The notes beneath the pieces were generated by a model. The model worked only from the letters and a program-made list of their open reading frames with translations. It ran no database searches and was not told the DNA's origin. Position numbers and translations under genes: made by a program. From assembly GCA_000310025.1 (NCBI GenBank), contig FN649738.1, positions 1,269,097 through 1,281,181 of the forward strand: 12,085 nt of DNA, in the 5' to 3' direction. Below, one piece after another: positions 1 to 7,648 of the stretch. Position 1 is the first letter of the stretch. Every line of letters starts with the position of its first letter. This stretch comes from Ectocarpus siliculosus. Its lineage: Eukaryota > Sar > Phaeophyceae > Ectocarpales > Ectocarpaceae.

Positions 1-582
1 AAATGGGAGGCACGGCAGGCGTAGAAAAATCGTTACAGCGGGCGTTTCGTTGGCCGCAACCTATTGGTGATTAATGGATGAATGGCAAGTTAAGGCAGTC
101 ACGATCGTGATAGTGGAGGAACTTCACGTTCGTCGAACACACACGGAAAGTGGCAGGGCGGCAGGGGCATGGCAGTACGTTCCTATGTTTCCCGGGGCAC
201 ACCCAATGCACCGAAATATATGGAGTGATACATCATATGGCATGGTTGGATGGCAAGGAAGGTCAATGGCAGGATCGTTGGTGTATGTTTCGGCGGACGA
301 CGTGTTCGCCAAAAATATGACGTGTATCGAAACAGCGTGGCACTTACGACGGCAGAACGGCACATTTGAGATTGCGAACAGCGGTTGTAAAACTCAGTAC
401 GGGCGCTTTTTTCGCAAAAAATTACCAGGCACTCACGGGTGGCAAGGTACCCTTCGCCGATTGATTGTGGTTTCAGCTGCGCCAACAACTCGATGACGTG
501 TTACTCGGATCAAGGGAAGAAACAGATGGCGCGATTCTGATGCATCGGTTGGCAAAGGTGGCAACCGAGTTGGCGGTGCGTT
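1..582 (+). other. 5' part of the retroelement, no recognisable domain
   Basis: An open frame of 140 codons begins at ATG 74 and ends at 496. A second open frame (465-668) overlaps its end and reads towards the RT domain. The first product is Gly/Trp/His-rich with no zinc knuckle or other motif that I recognise. By position it could be the remnant of a gag-like or ORF1 protein, but nothing in the sequence proves this. Tracts such as TGGCAAGG and TGGCAGG recur through it. I treat it as retroelement sequence only because it is continuous with the RT domain and has similar composition. Confidence 0.35.
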
Positions 583-2059
583 TTGACGGCCATATGGGTC
601 GCGTCGCGCGTTTGCTCGGAGGGGAAATCATGGCAAAACCACACAGACCCTTCAGTGATTGCAAGTAATTTTGGATCCAAAGGATTTACGGACATGCAGA
701 GGCTGATGAAGGCAGTGTACGAAGGAGTGCCGGTTTGTGTGGTTCCTGGCGGCGATTTGGATGCTGCACTCCAATACGGCAATCACTCTAGCGCGTACCC
801 TCATCAACAGACGCTGTGGAAAAGACTCAGTGCAGACTTGGTGCATGGTCGGGTGGTGGTGCTGAACAAAACGGCGGCTCGAGCGATCAAGCATCTGCGC
901 GTTTCTCCGCTAGCGGTGGTCGAATCGAAAGACAAAAATCGGGTGATACTTGACTTGTCATTTGGTGCGGGGGTGGTGATGGCCAAGGCTGGCAGGGAGT
1001 GAACGGTGACACTTGTTTCGAAACGGCACCCGTCAGCGAAATCGGCGGGGTGTTGTCGAGCATTATGAGACAGGCTTGTGCTTTGCGGGAAGCGAACGGC
1101 AGTGATGTCCCTATTTATTGTGCAAAGATGGACGTGGCAGATGCCTTTCGTCGAATTCATCTTGAATGGGACAAGGCACCAGTTTTTTTCTCGTACGTTG
1201 TGGACGAATTTCTGGTGGTAGACTTTCGGATGGCATTTGGTTGGAGGAACTCTCCTGGGTGGTGGTCCTTGATGGCATCGGCGATTGTGCACTCGCACAG
1301 GCACACGAATCGTTTCAACGCGAAAGTGTTGCCGGAAGCAGACGCAATATTAGCGCGTAATGTGCAGGTTAAGGTGTCACCGTCGAGGGAGCCGGCCGTT
1401 CGTGCACCGGCGGGTGTTTCTGTTGCGCCGTTTTCAAGCGAGTATATACGCCTGGCAATTTTTTCGGCGAGATGTATGTGTCGACGATGTATGATCAATC
1501 TGGAGGCGTGCTCGTACGGAAAGGAAGACATGTTGCTCGTGGCAACTAAATAAATAGGTCGGCTATTTGTGATCACCTCCAAATGCTTGGAAGCATAGCA
1601 GACAATCCCGTGCCGGTAATGTCGAAAAAGAAACTCACAGACTGGTCGGTTCAGCAAGAGGTTCTGGGGTACGCCGTCGATACGCAAAAGGTGAAAAATG
1701 CGATTCCCGGGAAAAATATCGAGGAGGTAATAATGGCGTTTCTAACAGAATGGCCGAAAACGCGTCGTTGGGCCAGGGCCAAAGAAGTATGGAGCTTGAC
1801 TGGCAAGTTACGGCATTTCACCACCGTAGTGTGGGCAGGAAAGTACCTCGTGTGGCGGCTTGGGTTTGTAACAGGACTTGCCAATAACGATCAACACGCG
1901 TCAACGGTCATGAAAGAATCCACCGTGAGTTTGGGCGAGGAGTTTCATGCGAATTTGGAGTGGTGGAGGTGGGCAGTGCGGCAACGTCTGCTGGCGGAGG
2001 GTGTATCTCTGTGTTCCGCGTTTTACGATCATGTGCAATGGGAACCGACGCGACATTGA
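583..2059 (+). pseudogene. Reverse transcriptase domain of YR retrotransposon (frameshifted)
   Basis: This would copy element RNA into DNA. The N-terminal fingers are read in the frame of 583-1002, with the segment RVSPLAVVESKDKNRVILDL typical of DIRS-type RTs. The frame then changes near 1000. Frame 999-1553 carries motif A (KMDVADAFRRI, catalytic Asp codon 1131-1133) and the motif B region (FGWRNSPGWW, near 1237-1266). The motif C box reads VDD at 1480-1488, but in a different frame from motif A, and a TGA follows at 1492-1494. The thumb/connection region resumes at 1583-2059 in a third frame (EVLGYAVDT, then TGKLRHFTTVVWAGKYLVWR), as expected just before RNase H. With at least two frame changes and an out-of-frame catalytic box, this is a dead copy. 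RT identity rests on motif order and spacing. Confidence 0.85.
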
Positions 2060-2530
2060 TTGGTTTTCTGATGATACGTTAGAAGCTATTATTGGGGGGT
2101 ATTGTAGTGAACGGGGTGTGTGGTGGCGGTACGATTTATCTCCAGCGGAAGAAAGTCGAGATCTTCCGATTCGGCTAGTTGCTTTCGGCAGAACAGGCTG
2201 TCCATCAATTTGTTGGAAGCATTGGCGATGGTTGTTAACGCCTGCGTGATGATCGTTGTCCTCATCAAGGATCAGCCAGTCGTCCCCGGAGAACCTGTTC
2301 TTTTTCGTGGTGACAATACCTCTGCTGTGACAAAAGGGTAAACAATTGTGGGGGTACACGGGAGCCACGCCGCCGCGTTTATTATGAGATGGCTGGGCGT
2401 GTTGGAGATGACAGGGGGGTGGTGTTTCGAAGCGGCACATATCCCTGGCGTTGAGAACGTTTTAGCGGACGGAATTTCACGGTGGGCACGCGCGGATACT
2501 CCTCGCAGACTAACTGAGCTGTCTTCTCCC
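2040..2530 (+). pseudogene. RNase H domain of YR retrotransposon (frameshift plus stop)
   Basis: This RNase H-like domain would remove the RNA strand during reverse transcription. Four acidic positions fit the D-E-D-D pattern. A first Asp lies in the FSDDT segment (codon 2070-2072), in the frame of 1947-2249. After a frame change comes the Glu of INLLEALAM (2216-2218), then the Asp of RGDNTSAV (2312-2314). A TAA stop sits at 2341-2343, and the same frame continues as 2348-2671. It includes AAHIPGVENVLADGISRW, whose Asp (2468-2470) is the last catalytic acid. The LADGISRW ending is characteristic of RNase H in DIRS-like and related elements. The domain directly follows the RT connection and is followed within about 60 codons by the recombinase. 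The stop and frame change mean no intact enzyme can be made. Confidence 0.8.
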
Positions 2531-2541
2531 TCTCGCGCGCG

Positions 2542-3671
2542 TTGGCAGGAGGTCAGGTTGGGGATGGCAGGTGGGATGGCATGTTCGGAGATCTTGCGGT
2601 CTTATTCTCGACGGTCGGAGTTGCTCCGTCGACTCACGCCACTTACGCAGCGGCGTGGAAACCGTGGGTAGAATGGAGAACGGTCGCGGTGCGTAAGAGT
2701 GTCTATTTGGATGCGGCAGGGGGGGAAGAAGAGTCGGCTAACGAGTTGGCGAAGTACATGGCGTACCTGTTTTTCTGTCGGGGCAATAAAATGTCCACGA
2801 TCGCGGGGAAGCTGGTCGTGGTCAAGTACTTCCACAAGCGCATCAGGGTGGACCTCCCAATGAAACATCGTTTTTTTCGGGCTGTCAAAGCCCGTTTGGC
2901 GAGAGAGAGCAAGCTGCATATCGATGGTAGGACGCGACGCCCCATTTCGTGGACCATTCTTCGCAGCGGCATTTGCATGGCGGCGGAATAGGGCGAGGGG
3001 GGGCGGGTGATGTGGTTAGCCCTAGCGGTGCCCTATTTTTTTTTGTGCCGCCCATCGGAAATCTTCGCGTATAGCAACGGTAAGAATTACAAGGAGTTTG
3101 GGATTACGCGCGGCAATGTGGCGTTTTGGAAAGGGGAGGTGCAGCTCCTTACTCCGGCATGATTGTGGCGGTGTGCGGATCGAGTAGAGGTACTGTTCGA
3201 GGCGTCAAAAGGAAATCATGACGAGGCAGTGGTGTCGCGTGTTAAGACGTGCCCGCCCGGGGTTCGCTAAGTTCGATCGGGAGTGGGACGGGACCGACCG
3301 GTGATGTACCGGCGGGGATGGTGGGCATAGGCGGGTTCGAAGTTTTGCTGGAATTGATGTGCTGCTATCCGCAGCTCGATGAGATGGCACCCATTGCTGC
3401 TTACCCTTCTGGTAAGGTTTGGAAGGTTTGGACGTGTTCTTCTCAATCATCGACAGCTTTGCGCGCTCTCGTGGCTGGTCAAGGATTGAAACCGGAAGAG
3501 TACGCGCCGCATTCCGGCAGGACAGGGGGCGCGACTAGGTTGGGGGCGATGGGGTTGTCTTCGTGGTGGGCAATTCAACAGCAAGGGAGGTTGAAATCAG
3601 ACGCGTTTCAATCGTACATACATACATGCGGGCCAATTTGGATGATGTTCAGAAGGCGTCCTTTGCGCTAG
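2542..3671 (+). pseudogene. Tyrosine recombinase of the retrotransposon (broken into three pieces)
   Basis: This is an integrase-type tyrosine recombinase that would insert the circular DNA intermediate. The N-terminal core-binding domain is in frame 2542-2991 (STHATYAAAWKPWVEW, later MSTIAGKLVVVKYFHK). It ends at a TAG just before the catalytic domain, which resumes at about 3013 with LAVPYFFLCRPSEIFA; this contains the box I Arg (codon 3049-3051). The frame runs through a TGA at 3160-3162 and on through a VEVLFEASKGNHDEAVVSRV segment up to about 3240. A further frame change leads into 3249-3671, with HSGRTGGAT (His 3510-3512, Arg 3519-3521) and the nucleophile in FQSYIHT (Tyr 3615-3617). 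The full R-H-R-Y set is therefore still readable, but across two frames and several stops. It lies at the 3' end of the element, as in Ngaro-type elements. Confidence 0.88.
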
Positions 3672-3720
3672 CGTCGGACGCTGTTGGGAAGGGGATCCAG
3701 CCCGGGCAAATGACGCGGTG

Positions 3721-4344
3721 GAAGGGTGCACGACCTAACTAAGCCGAAGTAGTAGCGTCTCGGGATTTATTTTCATGTTTATGTCATTTGGTCTGTTAGT
3801 TAGGAGGTTGTACTGTACGTGGTCATTTTTTCTTTTTCGGGGTCTAAGCGGCGTGCGTGCTGTTAGTCGCTCTTGATATGGGAGGCAACAATTTATTTAT
3901 GGTCATGGTGGATGATAAGGTGGGGATGGGGGGAGCGAGAGGGAGTCTGAAGGTGGAGGTTGGGGAGAGGGGGGGGGCTATGTATGGTGAAGGGACGGAA
4001 GGAAGCAATCGGGGGTAGGGCGCAGACGCATGGGAAATGGGAAAAGCAGGCTGTCAAAGTGGGGTGGTAGCGAGATGAGGCGTGACAGCCTGCCTAGGTT
4101 TACGTCTGTGTGTGGTGTATGTATGTATGAGGAACCCGGGCAAGATTTGGCGTGGGGTAAGCCTGGGTGACGTGATGAAGTCGTGGGGGTCCACGACTCA
4201 AAAATAATAATAACTCCAGATTCATGAGCATTACAAATATAGGACTGATGATGTACTGCTGTAGATTTTGTTCCACCTCCCATGAATTTTACAATTTTAT
4301 TCCTAATATGTCTAATAAACCAGCAAGCTGTCAATAGACACTGC
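3721..4344. other. Intergenic stretch with purine-rich block, no gene seen
   Basis: No coding frame here shows a recognisable domain. From about 3900 to 4030 the + strand is strongly purine-rich, with repeated GGGG and GGAGG runs and a nine-G run near 3970. From about 4200 the composition changes abruptly to AT-rich. Part of this may be the 3' untranslated or terminal region of the retroelement, but no terminal repeat was identified. Confidence 0.5.
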
Positions 4345-4459
4345 GCCGTGTCCCCTGTGAAGGTTACAATTTACAATACACGGCACAACGGAGGGTCTCT
4401 CCCCGATATTTTGCCGTTGACCCAGTAGAGCACTACAGGGGATGTATTGTAAAATGTAA
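4345..4459. repeat. Cluster of short inverted repeats
   Basis: GCCGTGT (4345-4351) is the reverse complement of ACACGGC (4378-4384), giving a 7-bp stem. Overlapping it, TTACAATTTACAATACA (4364-4380) matches the reverse complement of 4443-4459 at 16 of 17 positions, giving a longer inverted repeat with a 62-bp loop. In addition CCCCTGT (4352-4358) recurs as ACAGGGG (4435-4441). The pairings are mutually exclusive in part. This looks like remnant transposon termini or a hairpin-forming segment; function is unknown. Confidence 0.5.
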
Positions 4460-4489
4460 GTTACCAATACAGATGTGTTTGTACTTAGC

Positions 4490-4640
4490 ACCAGCTGGCA
4501 TCACTGGTATAAATCATCAGTCAGTGTAGACATAAAAAGACTCGAAATAAGTCCAGTACCCAGCCGGTTTCCCTCCACTCACTGAAAAGACTCCACCACA
4601 TCCCGTTCGACTGTGGGTATATCTCGAATGGGTAGTCTTT
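4490..4640 (+). repeat. Dispersed repeat, copy A
   Basis: This segment aligns by eye, with small gaps, to 6065-6230. Shared landmarks in order are CTGGCATCA, TCAGTGT(A/G)GAC, AGTCCAGTACCCAGC against TGTCCAGTATCCAGC, TCACTG, AAAAGACTCCA against AAAACTTCAAC, and an end reading GGGTAT followed by GGGTAGT. Both copies are in the same orientation. Read on the minus strand, each would encode the peptide AGYWTYFE, but no longer protein homology is evident, so that may simply follow from DNA similarity. Copy A runs into the left arm of the inverted-repeat element starting at 4615. Confidence 0.6.
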
Positions 4641-4892
4641 CTGTGTGTGTTTTTTTTTATTTTATTATTCCTTAAATATATATTCCTCAATTGCAAAATT
4701 GGGGTTTCAGCCAGCGCAATCCCGAAAAAAAAAAAAAAATCTTGTCCGAAATTTCGATACTTTAATCGAGTAAAAAAACTGATCGAAATCGACTCTGTAA
4801 TCAAGTATCACATGCATGCACCCATGCAAGACTACCGAGCGTAATATATACACAACACACACACAGGAAGACTACCCATTCGAGATATACCC
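4615..4892. mobile_element. Inverted-repeat (MITE-like or foldback) element
   Basis: A left arm at 4615-4651 and a right arm at 4854-4892 are near-perfect reverse complements. They share GGGTATATCTCGAATGGGTA and the following GTCTT(T/C)CTGTGTGTGTT, differing by one substitution and one extra CA unit. The AT-rich interior is about 200 bp and contains poly-T, poly-A and TATATA runs with no coding frame of interest. The size, non-coding interior and arms fit a MITE or foldback element. No convincing target-site duplication is visible at the outer ends, so transposition is inferred, not shown. The arm sequence also ends dispersed repeat copy A and, in diverged form, copy B (6200-6225). Confidence 0.6.
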
Positions 4893-5039
4893 CCGAGCGT
4901 AGATTCATCGTTGATTCTACGGAACCCCTCTCTACGATGAGGTTGCGCCGCTGATGACTGCTCAGCTCATGACGCGTTCCACGTCATTTCGGCACAAGTC
5001 CCCTCTCACCTGGCACACTCTGTGCAAGACCAACGCAGC

Positions 5040-5056
5040 GAGAGAGAGAGAGAGAG
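5040..5056. repeat. GA dinucleotide microsatellite
   Basis: A pure alternating GA run of 17 bases at the start of the low-complexity block. Confidence 0.9.
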
Positions 5057-5141
5057 CATACATGCGAACAAACGAGGGCGTGCCAATCCAGACACATCGG
5101 GGGAGGTGTCTCAGAGTAAGGCGTTGGCGGACAAGTTTACA

Positions 5142-5792
5142 ATGGGTGATAGGAACAGCAGTAGAAGATCCACAAGAACAGCCGCAACAGCAGCAGCAGC
5201 AGCTGCACTCCTGGCTCGCTTGTCAGGCGTGTACTCCACCCTGATGCTGATCCTCTGCTGCTGCTCCTGCCGGGCTGGGGTATACAGCAGTGCGAGAGCG
5301 AGTAGCACATACCCGGTCCGCGCTCTGCAGCTGAGTATGTCTGGGCTGGCATATGCTGCTACAAGCTGCTGCAGCAGGGGCGGCGCGTTCTGCACAACAG
5401 CTAGGGGAGGGAGCCGTAGGGCTTGGAGCTGGAGACAACGGGCGCTGATAACCGCGATAGGGCGAGAAGCCGTAGAGGAGAGGTGTGGGGGCGCAAGCCG
5501 GCGGGCTGTCGGAGTAGAACGGGGCATTTGGATGAAGGCCAACAAGAAGAACAAGAGGAAACGACAGCAGCAGGGTCAAGGAAACGCAGCAGCAGGTGGG
5601 CAGGCAGGCAACGATGACATCATCTTGGTCGGTTCCCGAATGGCGCCGCTGTTGCGGATTTGCGCGACAGCTGGTTCTCTGCTGGACCCTGTGTACCCAC
5701 GCATAGTTGGTATTTGTTCTGTTGGTGCGGTGGGTGGACAGTCCCACGTGCAGTCGTTCTTATGGGGGACGTGCTGCCTCTATTCCCCGTGA
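5142..5792 (+). other. CAG/CTG-rich low-complexity open frame, coding status uncertain
   Basis: The frame is open from upstream of 5022 to a stop at 5790-5792, with its first ATG at 5142. The product has a poly-Ala run from CAG/GCA repeats (near 5180-5205), a Cys/Leu-rich stretch near 5240-5270 and a basic Lys/Arg/Gln-rich segment near 5530-5580. No domain is recognised. (CAG)5 at 5188-5202 faces (CTG)3 at 5255-5263, and the palindrome CTGCTGCAGCAG occurs near 5366. The opposite strand is also open for 147 codons, as expected when repeats lack stops in several frames. CAG-type repeats are common in both genes and non-coding DNA of brown algae, so length alone is weak evidence. It could be an exon of an unidentified gene, part of a transposon, or simply repeat sequence. 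Confidence 0.25.
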
Positions 5793-6064
5793 GTTTCAAT
5801 TAAGGAATAAGTTTCAATTCTCAGACAGATGCTATAATAAATCATGTGCGTGGTGCTTAGCGTAGCTGCTGTGTTTGGTTCACGTAGACTACCGCTGTTT
5901 CTTTGACTGACTGAGCATTTACAACGTACCCTCTTCGAACATGCACCATTAGCGTCGGTATGTAGTGCAATGATTTGTCTTGGGGGGGCGATAACACGGT
6001 TCCTCCACCCCTGCAAGAAACGGTGGTAGACAACACCAACTCTGTCTCAAATACGGCAATTTCA
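5793..6064. other. Non-coding stretch, no gene seen
   Basis: It contains GTTTCAATT twice (5793-5801 and 5811-5819) and a seven-G run near 5983. No coding frame or RNA gene is recognisable. Confidence 0.4.
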
Positions 6065-6230
6065 AAGAGTGCACTGGCATCATTGATCCGTTCAGTGTGG
6101 ACTATTTTAAGTCTTGGCAAACAGACTTCAAAATATGTCCAGTATCCAGCAGTCACCTCTCACTGCTGTTGTGAAAACTTCAACGCATTCCTTCGATATG
6201 GGTATGTACTTCTTCAACGGGTAGTTACAG
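6065..6230 (+). repeat. Dispersed repeat, copy B
   Basis: This is the diverged partner of 4490-4640, in the same orientation about 1.55 kb downstream. It ends with GGGTATGTACTTCTTCAACG and GTAGT (6200-6225), matching the terminal motif of copy A and of the inverted-repeat arms. Unlike copy A it is not followed by an inverted arm. The level of mismatch suggests an old repeat family rather than a recent duplication. Confidence 0.55.
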
Positions 6231-7475
6231 CGCAGTAGACATTCTGCGATTTTCTGCCTCTGTTTCGAAAACACCGTCGTTGACGCAGCAATAGGAATAA
6301 TGCTCGTGCGTATGCACTCGACGTAGCCGAAGCGCTTAGCCTATGCACCCCCGCTCACTCCTCTGGATGGCCCCTTCTCTGTCAAAGCAACCACGCTGAC
6401 CCTTCATTTCTATTATGATAATTGATTCGTACGTACGCATATTTATATACGACAACCAATCACAATCCCCACACCCCATCACAATCAATCACAAACGCTC
6501 CCCTCATGCTACGATAAGGCGTTCGCCTCACGGAAATGCCGGGCGTGCTGCTGCAGTTTCAGTCTTCTCCATATGCAAATGGCCTGCGGTTTTGTCTCTG
6601 GAATGATTTGCTTTTTTTTTCGTACTTCATTTGTCGTGTCCCATGATGTGGGGTGAGGTTTCGCCGGCATGACATGGCACCAAACGATCCAACCGTCGTC
6701 GGTGTCTGTGTGTGTCTTCTGCTACAATCTTGACACGATATGTCCCCGAATTCCACTACCCATGTTATGCATACAACCGTCGTACCAACCCTGGATGCCT
6801 GCCCGAGCCTCCCAATTGGAACCGACATACCACCAGGAAAAAGGCCTTTGACACATTGGCTTTATTTTGCATCGCTGACGCCTATTGCGCATGTCCAAGT
6901 CACAGAAAGCCAACATCGGAGTTGTAACGCCGCCTACACATTGGCAGAATCTCGTTTCCTCGTTGCAGCCTCCGGCTTTCCGCCTTCGGCAGATGAAGAG
7001 GCGGGTAGGGAGGCGAGACTACAGGTGTCTGACTGGCTGCGTTGCAGCTCCGACATCGCCACAGCAGCATTAACTGCTGCGTCTTCTAGCCTTTCATACT
7101 CTCCACTTTCCACTTCCGCGTGACCCTCTCGAAAGCGTTTTTCGCGACACGCGTGCCTTCTCTCGACACCGACGCTTGGACTCAGGCGACACGAGGCTGT
7201 CTCACTCTTTACCGTCGGATCGAAGAGGAAAATAACAAAATAACCGAATCTGGGACCCTGTACGACCGAACCACGACCTTCAAGCCAATAGCCCTCTCGA
7301 AGGCAGTGCACAAACGAGTGATTGCATAGGTTTTATGCATACGTCTGTGTTGTTTCCACAAACGTGGAACTTCTTCTTTTTGCTCATGAGTAGAGTTAAC
7401 TGCATCTACCACAGTTCGGTCTGCGACGACGGCTTTTCGTTGCTTATTTATTTGTGCCTGCACGGGTCCCTGCAG
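6231..7475 (+). other. Upstream region of the NYN gene, 5' exon(s) unresolved
   Basis: The start codon and 5' coding sequence of the NYN gene must lie here or further upstream, because exon 7476-7648 begins inside a codon and has no upstream in-frame ATG before a stop at 7397-7399. One phase-compatible candidate is the frame opening at ATG 6740, with a donor after 7004 (G|GTAGGG), joining G to GC at 7476-7477 as a Gly codon. Its sequence lacks a clear signal peptide or plastid-targeting motif, so I do not call it. The rest has an ATCACAAT-rich patch near 6458-6495 and a poly-T run near 6611. Confidence 0.4.
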
Positions 7476-7648
7476 GCGGGGATGGCGCTCCGAAGCACAA
7501 GCCGCAGCGAGTCACCAAGGATGCGCCGGTGTCGGTGAGGACGCAGATAAAGTACGCCAAGATGAGGAAGTCCATGGAGAGGAGCAATGGCCCGAAGAAG
7601 ATGGTGCACAACAAGTACCGCCGCGTCAAGAACACCGACTACGAAGAT
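7476..7648 (+). CDS. NYN gene exon a: basic N-terminal extension
   Basis: The exon follows the acceptor CCCTGCAG, preceded by a pyrimidine-rich tract, and ends at the donor GAT|GTGAGG in phase 0. It starts with two bases of a codon. It encodes a Lys/Arg-rich segment (for example KMRKSMERSNGPKKMVHNKY) lying before the nuclease domain and absent from bacterial YacP. An ATG at 7482 is in a different frame and reaches a stop quickly, so it is not the start. A further acceptor upstream (CCACAG, near 7413) would keep the frame open and is an alternative. Confidence 0.7.

Larger units (their letters stand above)
1..3720 (+). mobile_element. Degenerate DIRS/Ngaro-like tyrosine-recombinase retrotransposon
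   Basis: The segment encodes, on one strand and in the order RT, RNase H, tyrosine recombinase, the hallmark domains of YR retrotransposons, which integrate through a recombinase rather than a DDE integrase. Visible anchors are an RT motif A (KMDVADAFRRI, Asp codon 1131), a VDD box at 1480-1488, RNase H acids at 2070, 2216, 2312 and 2468, and YR residues R (3049), H (3510), R (3519) and Y (3615). No protease, DDE integrase or chromodomain is seen. No methyltransferase lies between RNase H and YR, unlike classical DIRS1 and more like Ngaro. Reading frames change several times and stops interrupt all domains, so this copy is non-autonomous. The left boundary is at or beyond the window edge. The right boundary is set only by the end of the YR frame; I could not identify the split direct or inverted terminal repeats expected of the group. 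Confidence 0.85.

Noticed and set aside
3-3887. Ten-base direct repeat ATGGGAGGCA (3-12 and 3878-3887) as terminal repeats of the retroelement
   Set aside because: Similarity does not extend beyond the ten bases, and such matches are expected by chance in purine-rich DNA.
6934-7311. 125-codon minus-strand open frame rich in Ala/Ser/Glu
   Set aside because: No recognisable domain. The plus strand is equally open here, so it is not better supported than a chance frame in GC-rich sequence.
7482-7538. ATG at 7482 as start of the NYN gene
   Set aside because: It is in a different frame from the conserved exon and stops after a few codons.
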